From an uncultured Bacilli bacterium (GTDB lineage Bacteria; Bacillota_I; Bacilli_A; RF39; UBA660), in contig CALVPO010000037.1 of the NCBI GenBank assembly GCA_944351345.1, forward strand, positions 1 to 13,177: a DNA stretch of 13,177 nucleotides, given 5' to 3'. Each line of letters opens with the position of its first letter. Position 1 is the first letter of the stretch. This document shows, one piece after another, positions 1-7,482 of this stretch. A program made the translations under genes and the position numbers. A model generated the notes under the pieces. The model saw only the letters and a program-made list of their open reading frames with translations, did no database searches and was not told the origin of the DNA.

Positions 1-369
1 TTAGAATGTCCTAGACAAGAAGATCAATTTACAGTAAATACATCTAATAATTTAGGGAATGGCGAACTTACTTATCCAGTCGGATTACTTACAATAGATG
101 AGGCATCATATGCTGGAGGTAAATATGTTAATTATAATAGATTATATTATTTATATACCGGTCAGACATATTGGACAATGTCGCCAACATACTTCTATTC
201 TTATTATGCTGCTGCACATGTGTGGGGTATACGTTCGACGGGATATCTTTATTGGAATAGAACTTCCAACGAGATAGGGATTAGACCAATAATAAATTTA
301 AAACCAGATACTGAGATAACTAGTGGTAATGGCACAGCATCTTCACCTTATATAATAAAATATAATTAA
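1..369 (+). CDS. Surface-type protein, C-terminal fragment (5' end outside window)
   Basis: The reading frame is open from base 1 to a TAA at 367-369, giving 122 residues without their N-terminus. An internal ATG at 178 is not the start, because coding-like sequence continues upstream in the same frame. The fragment has the order seen at the C-terminus of repeated surface-protein modules in gut low-GC Bacillota: a 'GLLTIDEASYAGG' stretch, then 'YWTMSP', a Tyr/Ser/Ala/Trp-rich segment (about residues 62-85), then 'IGIRPIINLKPD' and a Gly/Ser/Thr-rich end finishing in 'SPYIIKYN'. By resemblance this is a secreted or surface-exposed binding module, but the ligand and anchoring are unknown because the N-terminal part is missing. 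The segment at about 187-270 uses codons such as CGT, TCG and ACG that are scarce in neighbouring genes. A strong terminator follows directly. Family assignment is from remembered pattern only. Confidence 0.7.
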   Translation, partial: LECPRQEDQFTVNTSNNLGNGELTYPVGLLTIDEASYAGGKYVNYNRLYYLYTGQTYWTMSPTYFYSYYAAAHVWGIRSTGYLYWNRTSNEIGIRPIINLKPDTEITSGNGTASSPYIIKYN

Positions 370-372
370 TAA

Positions 373-418
373 AAAAAGAAATAGATTGTTTAATAAAAAA
401 TTATATCTATTTCTTTTT
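373..418 (+). terminator. Rho-independent terminator after the surface-protein gene
   Basis: A perfect 14-bp inverted repeat (AAAAAGAAATAGAT at 373-386, its complement at 405-418) encloses an 18-base loop. The 3' arm ends in TTTTT, which serves as the U tract. It starts three bases after the upstream stop codon and separates that gene from the lepA operon. The stem is AT-rich, as is usual at this base composition. Confidence 0.8.
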
Positions 419-486
419 AGATATTAAAATACTTGGAAAATATTATATATAATAATAATGATTATATAGTCGAATAATTATAAAAA

Positions 487-502
487 AATACTTATAAGTA
501 TT
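487..502. promoter_or_regulatory. 16-bp perfect palindrome upstream of lepA promoter
   Basis: AATACTTATAAGTATT is its own reverse complement. It ends 21 bases before the -35 box of the lepA promoter, a position where a regulator could bind. The half-site AATACT also occurs at 428-433 and 507-512. In such AT-rich DNA short palindromes arise by chance, so an operator role is only a suggestion. Confidence 0.25.
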
Positions 503-523
503 AATAAATACTAAATATTATTA

Positions 524-552
524 TTGTAATTTATATATATATTTGTTATAAT
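524..552 (+). promoter_or_regulatory. Promoter of the lepA operon
   Basis: TTGTAA (524-529) and a perfect TATAAT (547-552) are separated by 17 bases. A TG at 544-545 makes an extended -10 element. This is a sigma-A type promoter. Transcription should start near 559, leaving a leader of about 17 bases before the lepA ATG, with no room for a riboswitch. Confidence 0.75.
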
Positions 553-575
553 TTAGTTGAGAAAGTTGTGATTTT

Positions 576-2378
576 ATGGATATAAACAAAATTAGAAATT
601 TTAGCATAATTGCACATATTGATCACGGAAAAAGTACTTTAGCTGATAGAATATTAGAAATAACTAAATCCGTTGACAAAAGAAATCTAAAAAATCAAAT
701 GTTAGATAATATGGATATAGAAAGAGAAAGAGGTATTACTATTAAGTTAAATGCTGTTAGACTTAAATTTAAAGATTATATTTTGAACTTAATAGATACT
801 CCAGGACATGTAGATTTCTCTTATGAAGTGTCTAGATCACTTGCAGCTTGTGAAGGAGCTATCTTAGTAGTAGATGCTACTCAGGGAATAGAAGCTCAAA
901 CTTTGGCAAATGTTTATTTAGCACTAGATAATAATTTAGAAATAATACCTGTAATAAACAAAATAGACTTACCTAATAGTGATATTGACTTAAGAAAAAA
1001 AGAACTAGTAGATACATTTGGTTTTAAAGAAGACGAAATTATCTTGACTAGTGCTAAGACAGGAGAGGGCATTGAAGATTTAATGGAGGCTATAGTAAAT
1101 AGGAGCCCTCCACCAACTCCAAGTAAAGATGATAAATTAAAATGTCTAATTTTTGACAGTTACTTCGACTCTTATCGTGGTGTTGTCGCCCTAATTAGAG
1201 TAGTATCAGGAACTATCAAAAATAATTCTAAAATAAAAATGTTTACAACTCATGCCAGTTACGAAGTAACAGAATTAGGCTATCATACTCCTGATATTAA
1301 AAAAGTTGATAGTTTGTCTGAAGGTGAAGTTGGTTATGTTTGTGCTAGTATCAAAAGCATATCTGATGTTAAAGTAGGAGATACTATTACTTTAAGTGAT
1401 GATCCATGTGAAGAACCATTAGCCGGATATAAAAAAATGAAACCTATGGTTTTCTGTGGCTTATATCCTATTGATTCAAAAAAATATCCTAACTTAAGAG
1501 AAGCATTAGAAAAATTATCACTAAGTGATGCTTCTTTAACATTTGAAACAGAAAATTCTACTACTTTAGGTTTCGGATTTAGAACTGGTTTTTTAGGCCT
1601 ATTACATATGGAAATAATAGCATCTAGAATAGAAAGAGAATTTGGTGTAGAAATAATAACAACAGCTCCATCTGTTATATATGAAATAGAACTTACTGAC
1701 GGTTCAGTAAAGTATGTAGATAATCCTAGTGGTTTTCCTGATAGAGTAAAAATAAAAGAAATAAAAGAGCCATATGTTAAGACTAACATTTTTGTACCAA
1801 ACGATTATGTTGGTAGTGTTATGGAACTATGTCAAAATAAAAGAGGTACTTATATATCTATGGAATATATAGATGAAAAAAGAGTAAATATTCATTATGA
1901 AATGCCTCTATCAGAAATTGTATACGACTTTTTTGATAAATTAAAGTCATCAACCAAAGGTTATGCATCAATGGATTATGACTTAATAGGATATAAAACA
2001 AGTGATTTAGTAAAAATGGATATTCTCTTAAATGGAGATATAGTAGATGCCCTATCAGTAATAGTTCATAAAGACTTTGCATACCAAAGAGGAAGAATTA
2101 TTGTAGACAATCTAAAAAAAGTCATACCAAGACAAATGTTTGAAGTACCAATACAAGCTGTAATTGGTAGCAAAGTAATAGCAAGATCCGACATAAAGGC
2201 TCTAAGAAAAAATGTTCTTGCTAAATGCTATGGCGGAGATATTACTAGAAAAAGAAAATTACTAGAAAAACAAAAAGAAGGTAAGAAAAAAATGAAACAA
2301 ATAGGTAAAGTGGAAGTACCAAACGAAGCTTTCTTAACTGTATTAAGTACAGATGAAATAAAAGGAGATAATAATTAA
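576..2378 (+). CDS. lepA: Elongation factor 4 (LepA), ribosome-associated translational GTPase
   Basis: LepA binds stalled or mis-positioned ribosomes and promotes back-translocation or recovery at GTP cost; it acts in the cytoplasm. The protein is 600 residues, the usual full length. All GTPase motifs are present: G1 AHIDHGKS at 13-20, the switch I region ERGITIK at 51-57, G3 DTPGH at 74-78 and G4 NKID at 128-131. EF-G-like domains follow, and the basic LepA C-terminal domain ends the protein, including 'GGDITRKRKLLEKQKEGKKKMKQIG' type sequence near residues 560-580. The start follows the promoter at 524-552 by a short leader with only a weak purine-rich site (GAAAG at 561-565). It is the first gene of a plus-strand run, and the next gene begins one base after its stop. 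The assignment is secure. Confidence 0.98.
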   Translation: MDINKIRNFSIIAHIDHGKSTLADRILEITKSVDKRNLKNQMLDNMDIERERGITIKLNAVRLKFKDYILNLIDTPGHVDFSYEVSRSLAACEGAILVVDATQGIEAQTLANVYLALDNNLEIIPVINKIDLPNSDIDLRKKELVDTFGFKEDEIILTSAKTGEGIEDLMEAIVNRSPPPTPSKDDKLKCLIFDSYFDSYRGVVALIRVVSGTIKNNSKIKMFTTHASYEVTELGYHTPDIKKVDSLSEGEVGYVCASIKSISDVKVGDTITLSDDPCEEPLAGYKKMKPMVFCGLYPIDSKKYPNLREALEKLSLSDASLTFETENSTTLGFGFRTGFLGLLHMEIIASRIEREFGVEIITTAPSVIYEIELTDGSVKYVDNPSGFPDRVKIKEIKEPYVKTNIFVPNDYVGSVMELCQNKRGTYISMEYIDEKRVNIHYEMPLSEIVYDFFDKLKSSTKGYASMDYDLIGYKTSDLVKMDILLNGDIVDALSVIVHKDFAYQRGRIIVDNLKKVIPRQMFEVPIQAVIGSKVIARSDIKALRKNVLAKCYGGDITRKRKLLEKQKEGKKKMKQIGKVEVPNEAFLTVLSTDEIKGDNN

Positions 2379-2379
2379 A

Positions 2380-2787
2380 ATGAGTATTACAAATGAAAAA
2401 GACGTAAAAGAATATATATTAGATTTAGAAAAAGATAGTTATGGACTTTTAGACGTATTATTAGATGAATACTTTGACGAAACCATAAGTCCTTTATTCA
2501 ATGCCCTATATATGTTACTAAAAAATAGTAACCAAAATAAAGAAAAAATAGACTATATAATAAATTTAATAGCAAGAATAACTTATATTAATATAGAAAA
2601 CAAAAACACAAAAGCATTATCTAAAATATCTAATTTAATAAAAAGCTTAAATTATAAAATAGCAACTAACTTTTCTAAAAAAGATAAAATAAAAATAAAT
2701 AACATAAAATTTTCATTGGATGACTTATTTAATTATATAAACACTACTAATAATATTAAGGTAAGAAAACTAATATGCTCGGCTTAG
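2380..2787 (+). CDS. Unknown 135-aa protein, possibly the N-terminal part of the RNB protein that follows
   Basis: I do not recognise a family. The product is helical-looking, rich in Lys, Asn, Ile and Leu, with no signal peptide, membrane segment or evident catalytic motif. The ATG lies one base after the lepA stop, with AAAGGAG at 2361-2367 inside the end of lepA as a somewhat distant ribosome site (12 bases), so translation is probably coupled to lepA. Its last 13 bases overlap the start of the next gene, which is in the -1 frame. The final residues IKVRK are followed, in the next frame, by sequence that reads as a natural continuation (LGLEYLIYHERDL). The two frames could therefore be one gene split by a frameshift, either a real mutation, a sequence error or a recoding event. 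Alternatively it is a small independent protein made with the ribonuclease homologue. Confidence 0.6.
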   Translation: MSITNEKDVKEYILDLEKDSYGLLDVLLDEYFDETISPLFNALYMLLKNSNQNKEKIDYIINLIARITYINIENKNTKALSKISNLIKSLNYKIATNFSKKDKIKINNIKFSLDDLFNYINTTNNIKVRKLICSA

Positions 2788-4247
2788 AATATTTAATCTA
2801 TCACGAAAGAGATTTAACAAAAATAAATAAATATCTTAGTAATCATCCTAAAATACTAGAAAATAAAAATATCGATGGCAATAATATTCTAATGAATTTA
2901 ATAAAATTATATATATCATTAGATGAAAATGCTACCGATGAATTAGAATATTTATATAATGTTATTATTCAAATTAACAACAAATTTTCTGAAATAATTA
3001 AAGCAGATATAGATACTTATTTAAATATAATTAGAGATAGTGAAATACCTCTAAAACAACATATTACTAAATTAATAAATTTATTAAATGGCAGTTATTA
3101 TGTTACATTAGAAGAATTAGAAGAAAAATATAACATATCTTTTAACTTCTCAGATGACGTTGTAAATGCAATTTATTGTTTTTATACAAGCAGTCTAGAA
3201 AGAAAAGATTTTACATATCAAAATGTTATAACTATTGATGATGAGCTAACAGAATGTATGGATGATGCCATATATTTAGAAAAAAACAAAAATGGAACAT
3301 ATACATTATATGTTCATATAATTGATATATCAGCTATTGTACCATATGACTCTAAGGTATTTAATACTGCCAAAAAAAGAGAAGAATCCCTTTATTTACT
3401 TGATAGAAATATTCCAATGTATCCAAATTACATAGGCAACGATTTATGTTCACTAAACATGAATCATAAAAAGAATGTAATAACACTAATAGTACCAGTT
3501 GATAATGATTTTAATATTATAGAAGATAAATTTAGTATAGTTAAAGGAAAAATAAAAATTAAAAAGAGACTAACCTATAAAGAAGCAGATGATATAATTT
3601 TTAATAATAATTTAGGTGCTATTTCAAGAATGTTAGAAAATTTATATAAAATATCTTTAAAAAGAAGAGCAACTAATAAGAGTAAAGAACTATATAGAGA
3701 ATATGAAAAAATAATTGTTAATAAAAAACATCACGCATCTACTAAAACTAATATATCAGCTGCAGCTAATATAGTACAAGAAATGATGGTACTATTAAAT
3801 TATCTAATAGCAACTTATTTTAAAGAAAACTTCTATCCTTTTATTTATAGAAACGTGTCTCTTCCAAATACAAAAGAACAAAGAAAACAAATAAAAATAT
3901 ACAAAAAACTTTCTGGTAATAAAATTGCTGTTGATAAATTTTTGAATAGATTAAGAGAATGTTATCAAGAGGGACAATATATATCCACTCCAACATATCA
4001 TAATGGACTAGGTTTTCCATGTTATTCTCATATTAGTAGCCCAGCAAGAAGATTTGCTGACAGTTTTTGTGAATATTTAATACATGAATTCATATTTAAC
4101 AACCAAATAGATGATAGAAATATTTATATCTGGGAAGAACGCATAAAAAAATTAGTACCATATCTAAATGAAAGAAAACGTGAAAACGAATTATTTATAA
4201 AAGAATACAATTATTTAGCTGCAAAAAAATTAATACGAAAAAAATAA
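2775..4247 (+). CDS. RNB-domain (RNase II/R family) protein with altered active site and no S1 or cold-shock domain
   Basis: RNase II/R enzymes degrade RNA 3' to 5' with metal ions held by four aspartates. Here the motif reads TIDDELTECMDD (residues 153-164): D155, D163 and D164 are kept, but the position of E. coli RNase II Asp207 is Cys161 (codon TGT). Other RNB features are visible: NIPMYPNYIGNDLCSLN (about 212-228), the VQEMM helix, the PFIYRN segment, and SPARRFAD (422-429), which holds the arginine region contacting RNA phosphates. The protein is 490 residues. Residues 1-150 contain no cold-shock domain but an ankyrin-like stretch (DLTKINKYL...DGNNILMNLI, about 13-43), and it ends near residue 490 without an S1 domain. 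The assigned ATG overlaps the previous frame by 13 bases, with AAGG at 2758-2761 as a possible ribosome site. It may be an exonuclease of reduced or altered activity, or an RNA-binding relative. Fold assignment is firm; activity is uncertain. Confidence 0.85.
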   Translation: MLGLEYLIYHERDLTKINKYLSNHPKILENKNIDGNNILMNLIKLYISLDENATDELEYLYNVIIQINNKFSEIIKADIDTYLNIIRDSEIPLKQHITKLINLLNGSYYVTLEELEEKYNISFNFSDDVVNAIYCFYTSSLERKDFTYQNVITIDDELTECMDDAIYLEKNKNGTYTLYVHIIDISAIVPYDSKVFNTAKKREESLYLLDRNIPMYPNYIGNDLCSLNMNHKKNVITLIVPVDNDFNIIEDKFSIVKGKIKIKKRLTYKEADDIIFNNNLGAISRMLENLYKISLKRRATNKSKELYREYEKIIVNKKHHASTKTNISAAANIVQEMMVLLNYLIATYFKENFYPFIYRNVSLPNTKEQRKQIKIYKKLSGNKIAVDKFLNRLRECYQEGQYISTPTYHNGLGFPCYSHISSPARRFADSFCEYLIHEFIFNNQIDDRNIYIWEERIKKLVPYLNERKRENELFIKEYNYLAAKKLIRKK

Positions 4248-4277
4248 AAATATTTTTATTGAATAGGAAGTGATATA

Positions 4278-5699
4278 ATGAATTTACCAAATCTAAAAGA
4301 TGCCAGAGTAAGAGGAAAACATAAACCAGAAGTAAAAAGAGAAGATTATGTTATTCCTGAAGCAGTAGGGAATATAGGTAAAAATAAAAAATATTGTATA
4401 CTAACTTATGGATGCCAAATGAATGTACATGATAGTGAAAATATTGCAGCTATTATGGAAGATATGAAGTATATACAAACAGATGATATGCAAGATGCTG
4501 ATATCATTATTATTAATACTTGTGCTATAAGAGAAAATGCCCATAATAAAGTCATGGGAAATTTAGGTAGAATAAAACACTTAAAAGAGAAGAAAGATAT
4601 TATAACTATCTTTTGTGGATGTATGGCACAGGAAGAAGGAATTAGTAGGAGCCTTAGTTCTAAATATAAGTGGATTGATATAATAATGGGTACTCATAAT
4701 ATTCATAAATTACCAATTTATTTAGAAAAAATAATAAAAAATAAAAAACAAGAAGTTAATGTTTATAGTATCGAAGGTGACGTTTATGAAGGTATTCCAG
4801 TAAAAAGAGATTCTAAATACAAGGCTTGGGTTAATATAATGTATGGGTGTGATAAAGTTTGTACTTACTGTATAGTGCCTTATACAAGAGGAAAACAACG
4901 TAGTCGCCTACTAGAAGATATTCTTAAAGAAGTAGAGGACTTAGTTAGAGAGGGATACAAAGAAGTAACTCTTTTAGGACAAAATGTTAATGCTTATGGA
5001 AAAGATTTAGCCTTAGGCTATGATATGGCTGACTTACTAGAGAGTGTTAGCAAAACAGGTATATCACGCATTAGGTTTATAACAAGTCATCCTTGGGATT
5101 TTACAGATAAAATGATTGAAGTAATTGCTAAATATGATAATATAATGCCATATATTCATCTACCTATTCAAAGTGGTTCAGATAGAATATTAAAACATAT
5201 GAACAGAAGATATACTAAAGAAGAATATATAACTTTATTTAATAAAATAAAAGAAATGATTCCAAACGTAAGTATATCTACGGATATTATAGTAGGATTT
5301 CCTAACGAAACAGATGAAGATTTTCATGAAACCTTAGATATAGTAAACTTATTAAAATTTGATTTAGCCTATACATTTATATATTCACCACGAGAAGGAA
5401 CACCAGCTAGTAAAATTAAAGATACTATAAGTCTAGATACTAAGAAAAAAAGATTAGCAGAATTAAATAAATTAGTAAATAAATACGCTCTTTTAAATAA
5501 TCAAAAATATAAAAATAAAATGGTAGAAGTATTAATAGAAGCTCCATCAGACAAAAATGGAAAATACATGGGCTATACAGATACTATGAAATTAGTAAAC
5601 GTCGATTGCGACAGCAAATATTTAGGCAAAATTGTCAAAGTAAAAATAGAAAGTATAAAAACTTGGAGTATGGATGGTGTAGTAGTAAATGATAAATAA
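4278..5699 (+). CDS. miaB: tRNA-2-methylthio-N6-dimethylallyladenosine synthase (MiaB)
   Basis: MiaB is a radical-SAM methylthiotransferase that converts i6A37 to ms2i6A37 in tRNAs reading UNN codons, which stabilises codon pairing. It needs MiaA, which is not in this window. The 473 residues show the N-terminal methylthiotransferase domain with cluster cysteines in YGCQMN (C46), NTCAIREN (C82) and CGCMAQEE (C115). The radical-SAM motif YGCDKVCTYC follows (C191, C195, C198), and a C-terminal TRAM domain lies at about 405-470. The residues NTCAIRENAHNKV match MiaB rather than the MtaB or RimO relatives. An N-terminal extension of about 35 residues precedes the first domain, as in Bacillus MiaB. 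AGGAAG (4265-4270) lies seven bases before the ATG. The next gene overlaps its end by 11 bases, and the miaB-ymcA order is the one known from Bacillus subtilis. Confidence 0.96.
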   Translation: MNLPNLKDARVRGKHKPEVKREDYVIPEAVGNIGKNKKYCILTYGCQMNVHDSENIAAIMEDMKYIQTDDMQDADIIIINTCAIRENAHNKVMGNLGRIKHLKEKKDIITIFCGCMAQEEGISRSLSSKYKWIDIIMGTHNIHKLPIYLEKIIKNKKQEVNVYSIEGDVYEGIPVKRDSKYKAWVNIMYGCDKVCTYCIVPYTRGKQRSRLLEDILKEVEDLVREGYKEVTLLGQNVNAYGKDLALGYDMADLLESVSKTGISRIRFITSHPWDFTDKMIEVIAKYDNIMPYIHLPIQSGSDRILKHMNRRYTKEEYITLFNKIKEMIPNVSISTDIIVGFPNETDEDFHETLDIVNLLKFDLAYTFIYSPREGTPASKIKDTISLDTKKKRLAELNKLVNKYALLNNQKYKNKMVEVLIEAPSDKNGKYMGYTDTMKLVNVDCDSKYLGKIVKVKIESIKTWSMDGVVVNDK

Positions 5700-6018
5700 A
5701 AAAATTGACGAATTATTCGAAGCAATAAAAAATTCAAATGAATATCAGGAATATTTAAATATTGGTGAAGTAATGAATCAAGATGAAGAAATAAATAAAC
5801 TTGTTAGTGAAATAAAAACATTACAGAAAAAATCTGTTAATTTAGAATATAATAATGATGATAGTTATAAAGAAGTAGATAAATTAATAGATGAAAAAGT
5901 AAAAGAATTAAATAAAAGACCATTATATCAAGAATATTTAAGAAGAATGAATAACTTTAATGATATGTTAAGTGAAAGTTCTTCTAATATTGAAGAATAT
6001 ATAAATAGTAAAATATAA
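5689..6018 (+). CDS. ymcA: YlbF/YmcA family protein (RicA-like RNase Y partner)
   Basis: The 109-residue helical protein has the YlbF/YmcA (Com_YlbF) pattern: an N-terminal 'ELFEAIKNSNEYQEYL' helix, the 'MNQDEEINKLVSEIKTLQKK' helix and the 'RPLYQEYLRRMNNFNDML' helix. In B. subtilis YmcA (RicA) forms a complex with YlbF and YaaT that directs RNase Y-dependent maturation of polycistronic mRNAs and affects competence, sporulation and biofilm. Its position directly after miaB, overlapping it by 11 bases, matches the B. subtilis miaB-ymcA order and favours YmcA over the YlbF or YheA relatives. GGTG at 5676-5679 may serve as the ribosome site; translation is probably coupled. The protein is shorter than Bacillus YmcA and contains no cysteine, so it cannot itself contribute ligands to the iron-sulfur clusters reported for the Bacillus complex. 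Family is firm; the paralogue assignment is from context. Confidence 0.8.
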   Translation: MINKKIDELFEAIKNSNEYQEYLNIGEVMNQDEEINKLVSEIKTLQKKSVNLEYNNDDSYKEVDKLIDEKVKELNKRPLYQEYLRRMNNFNDMLSESSSNIEEYINSKI

Positions 6019-6037
6019 TATAAGTAGGGGGAAAATT

Positions 6038-6478
6038 ATGATTATAAAAGAACAAGCAGAATTAGTTATTCCAAAAGACATGCTTAGAAATACAGATATT
6101 ATAATACAAAATAAACAAATGTTAAAAATAATAAACGATTGGACGCAAGGTGACTATAAATTACTTGCAAGTATTATAAGTTTAATTTGTGAAGTTCCAA
6201 GTATTATAAAAGCAACAGATTTTGATATAAATAATATATCTTTTATATGCCTTGATAAATTTAGCGAACCAATCCAAATTAAATTAGATAACAATAAAGA
6301 AAATCCATATACAGATAATCAATATAGTGATAGAAAAATAATTATTAGTAAAAATGGTAATATTTTATCATATGATTTTGATATGGATGACTCTTATATT
6401 TATCTAGATTGTAATCAAAAAGCTGATATTAATACAAGTAATAAAAAAAGAAGAATTAAGAATATCAAAAGAAGTTAA
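6038..6478 (+). CDS. Unknown 146-aa protein, last gene of the lepA-miaB run
   Basis: I do not recognise a family. The start is well supported by AGGGGGAAA (6026-6034) just before the ATG, a strong ribosome site 19 bases after the ymcA-like stop. The product has a mixed alpha/beta look: a helical region at about 20-60, strand-like segments around NISFICLDKF and GNILSYDFDMDDSYIYLDC, and a basic tail (NKKRRIKNIKRS) that could bind nucleic acid or the ribosome. It has three cysteines and no signal peptide or membrane segment. Being in one transcription unit with miaB and the ymcA-like gene suggests an RNA-related job, but that is inference only. No clear terminator follows: a perfect but purely AT stem lies at 6492-6515 without a good T run. 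Confidence 0.7.
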   Translation: MIIKEQAELVIPKDMLRNTDIIIQNKQMLKIINDWTQGDYKLLASIISLICEVPSIIKATDFDINNISFICLDKFSEPIQIKLDNNKENPYTDNQYSDRKIIISKNGNILSYDFDMDDSYIYLDCNQKADINTSNKKRRIKNIKRS

Positions 6479-6557
6479 ATAATTTTGGGAAAATATTTTA
6501 ATTATTTAAAATATTCTTAATCGATATTTTTATGAAAATATACTAACTATCTATTAC

Positions 6558-6586
6558 TTGTTAAAGTTAAAAATATGTGGTACAAT
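6558..6586 (+). promoter_or_regulatory. Promoter of the permease operon
   Basis: TTGTTA (6558-6563) and TACAAT (6581-6586) are spaced by 17 bases, and TG at 6578-6579 gives an extended -10. The expected start near 6593 leaves a leader of about 18 bases with the ribosome site GAGGTG (6600-6605). Confidence 0.7.
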
Positions 6587-6610
6587 ACTCGTGAAATCTG
6601 AGGTGTTTTT

Positions 6611-7465
6611 ATGTTTCAAATAATTTTAGATATTTTTAGTGATGCCTTAATAGACTCATTAAAGTTAGTTCCTTTTTTATTTTTTGCTTTTTTAATTATT
6701 GAACTATTAGAACATAAATTTAGTAAATATACTAATTCCATTATAGAAAAATCTGGACGCTTTGGTCCAATAATAGGAAGTATCTTAGGGGTATTTCCTC
6801 AATGTGGTTTTTCTGTTATGGCAACAAATTTATATGTTACTAAAATAGTTTCTTTAGGAACTTTAATTAGTATATATTTATCTACCAGTGATGAGATGCT
6901 TCCCATATTATTATCACATGAAGCACCATTAAGTCTTATTGGTAAAATATTAGGAATAAAAGTAATAATAGCAATTATCTGTGGTTTTATTATTGATTTA
7001 GTATTTAAAAGTGACTTAAAAGGTAGTACTCACAATGATATCTGTCATCACGAACATTGCCATTGTGAAGAAAGTATTATAAAATCTTCTCTTAAGCATA
7101 CTTTTAATATCTTTATATTCGTTTTTATATTTCTATTAATATTATCCAGTGCTATGGAATATATAGGAGAAGACGTATTCTATAATATTTTCAATAAAAA
7201 TAGCATCTTTTCTCCACTAATTACCAGTCTAATTGGTCTTATTCCTAGTTGTGGTGCATCAGTTATAATAACAGAATTATATTTAAATAATATTATTCCA
7301 TTTTCTTCGCTAATATCAGGTTTATTAACAGGTAGTGGAGTTGCTTTGGTTGTATTATTTAAAACAAACAATAATTTAAAATCAAACTTAAAAATATTAG
7401 CACTATTATATGGAATAGGTGCTATAAGTGGACTAATAATAGAATTAATAGAAATATTATTCTAA
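6611..7465 (+). CDS. Polytopic membrane permease, ArsP_2-like putative heavy-metal (Mn/As) exporter
   Basis: The 284-residue protein is almost entirely hydrophobic segments and is built as two halves carrying the same motif: GSILGVFPQCGFSVMATNLYV at about 56-76 with PQCG at 63-66, and SLIGLIPSCGASVIITELYL at about 206-225 with PSCG at 212-215. Each half continues to a second conserved spot, STSDEMLP (91-98) and SGLLTGSG (236-243). The halves are joined by a cytosolic-looking loop with a metal-binding cluster of His and Cys (HNDICHHEHCHC, 141-152). This pattern is that of the putative ten-helix heavy-metal exporters annotated as arsenic efflux or manganese transporter proteins. The substrate is unproven; the Cys-containing PxCG motifs and His/Cys loop point to a soft or transition metal. 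It has its own promoter and shares the transcript with the next gene. Confidence 0.8.
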   Translation: MFQIILDIFSDALIDSLKLVPFLFFAFLIIELLEHKFSKYTNSIIEKSGRFGPIIGSILGVFPQCGFSVMATNLYVTKIVSLGTLISIYLSTSDEMLPILLSHEAPLSLIGKILGIKVIIAIICGFIIDLVFKSDLKGSTHNDICHHEHCHCEESIIKSSLKHTFNIFIFVFIFLLILSSAMEYIGEDVFYNIFNKNSIFSPLITSLIGLIPSCGASVIITELYLNNIIPFSSLISGLLTGSGVALVVLFKTNNNLKSNLKILALLYGIGAISGLIIELIEILF

Positions 7466-7482
7466 AATTTAAGAGGTGGGTT

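Noticed and set aside
178..369. Separate 63-aa gene starting at the ATG at 178
   Set aside because: The same frame is open to base 1 with sequence typical of the surface module, and no ribosome site precedes this ATG.
1334..1789. Open frame of 151 codons on the minus strand inside lepA
   Set aside because: Fully within a secure gene, with no promoter or ribosome site of its own and no coding pattern; a shadow of lepA.
4243..4260. 18-bp AT palindrome (AATAAAAATATTTTTATT) between the RNB gene and miaB
   Set aside because: It contains only A and T and has no following T run outside the stem, so it would be a very weak hairpin; chance is likely at this base composition.
6492..6515. 10-bp inverted repeat AATATTTTAA / TTAAAATATT after the 146-aa gene as a terminator
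   Set aside because: All A/T pairs and no T tract directly after it; not convincing as a terminator, though the operon must end near here.
7041..7070. His/Cys-rich stretch as a separate metallochaperone or zinc finger
   Set aside because: It is in frame inside the permease, between its two hydrophobic halves, so it is a loop of that protein.
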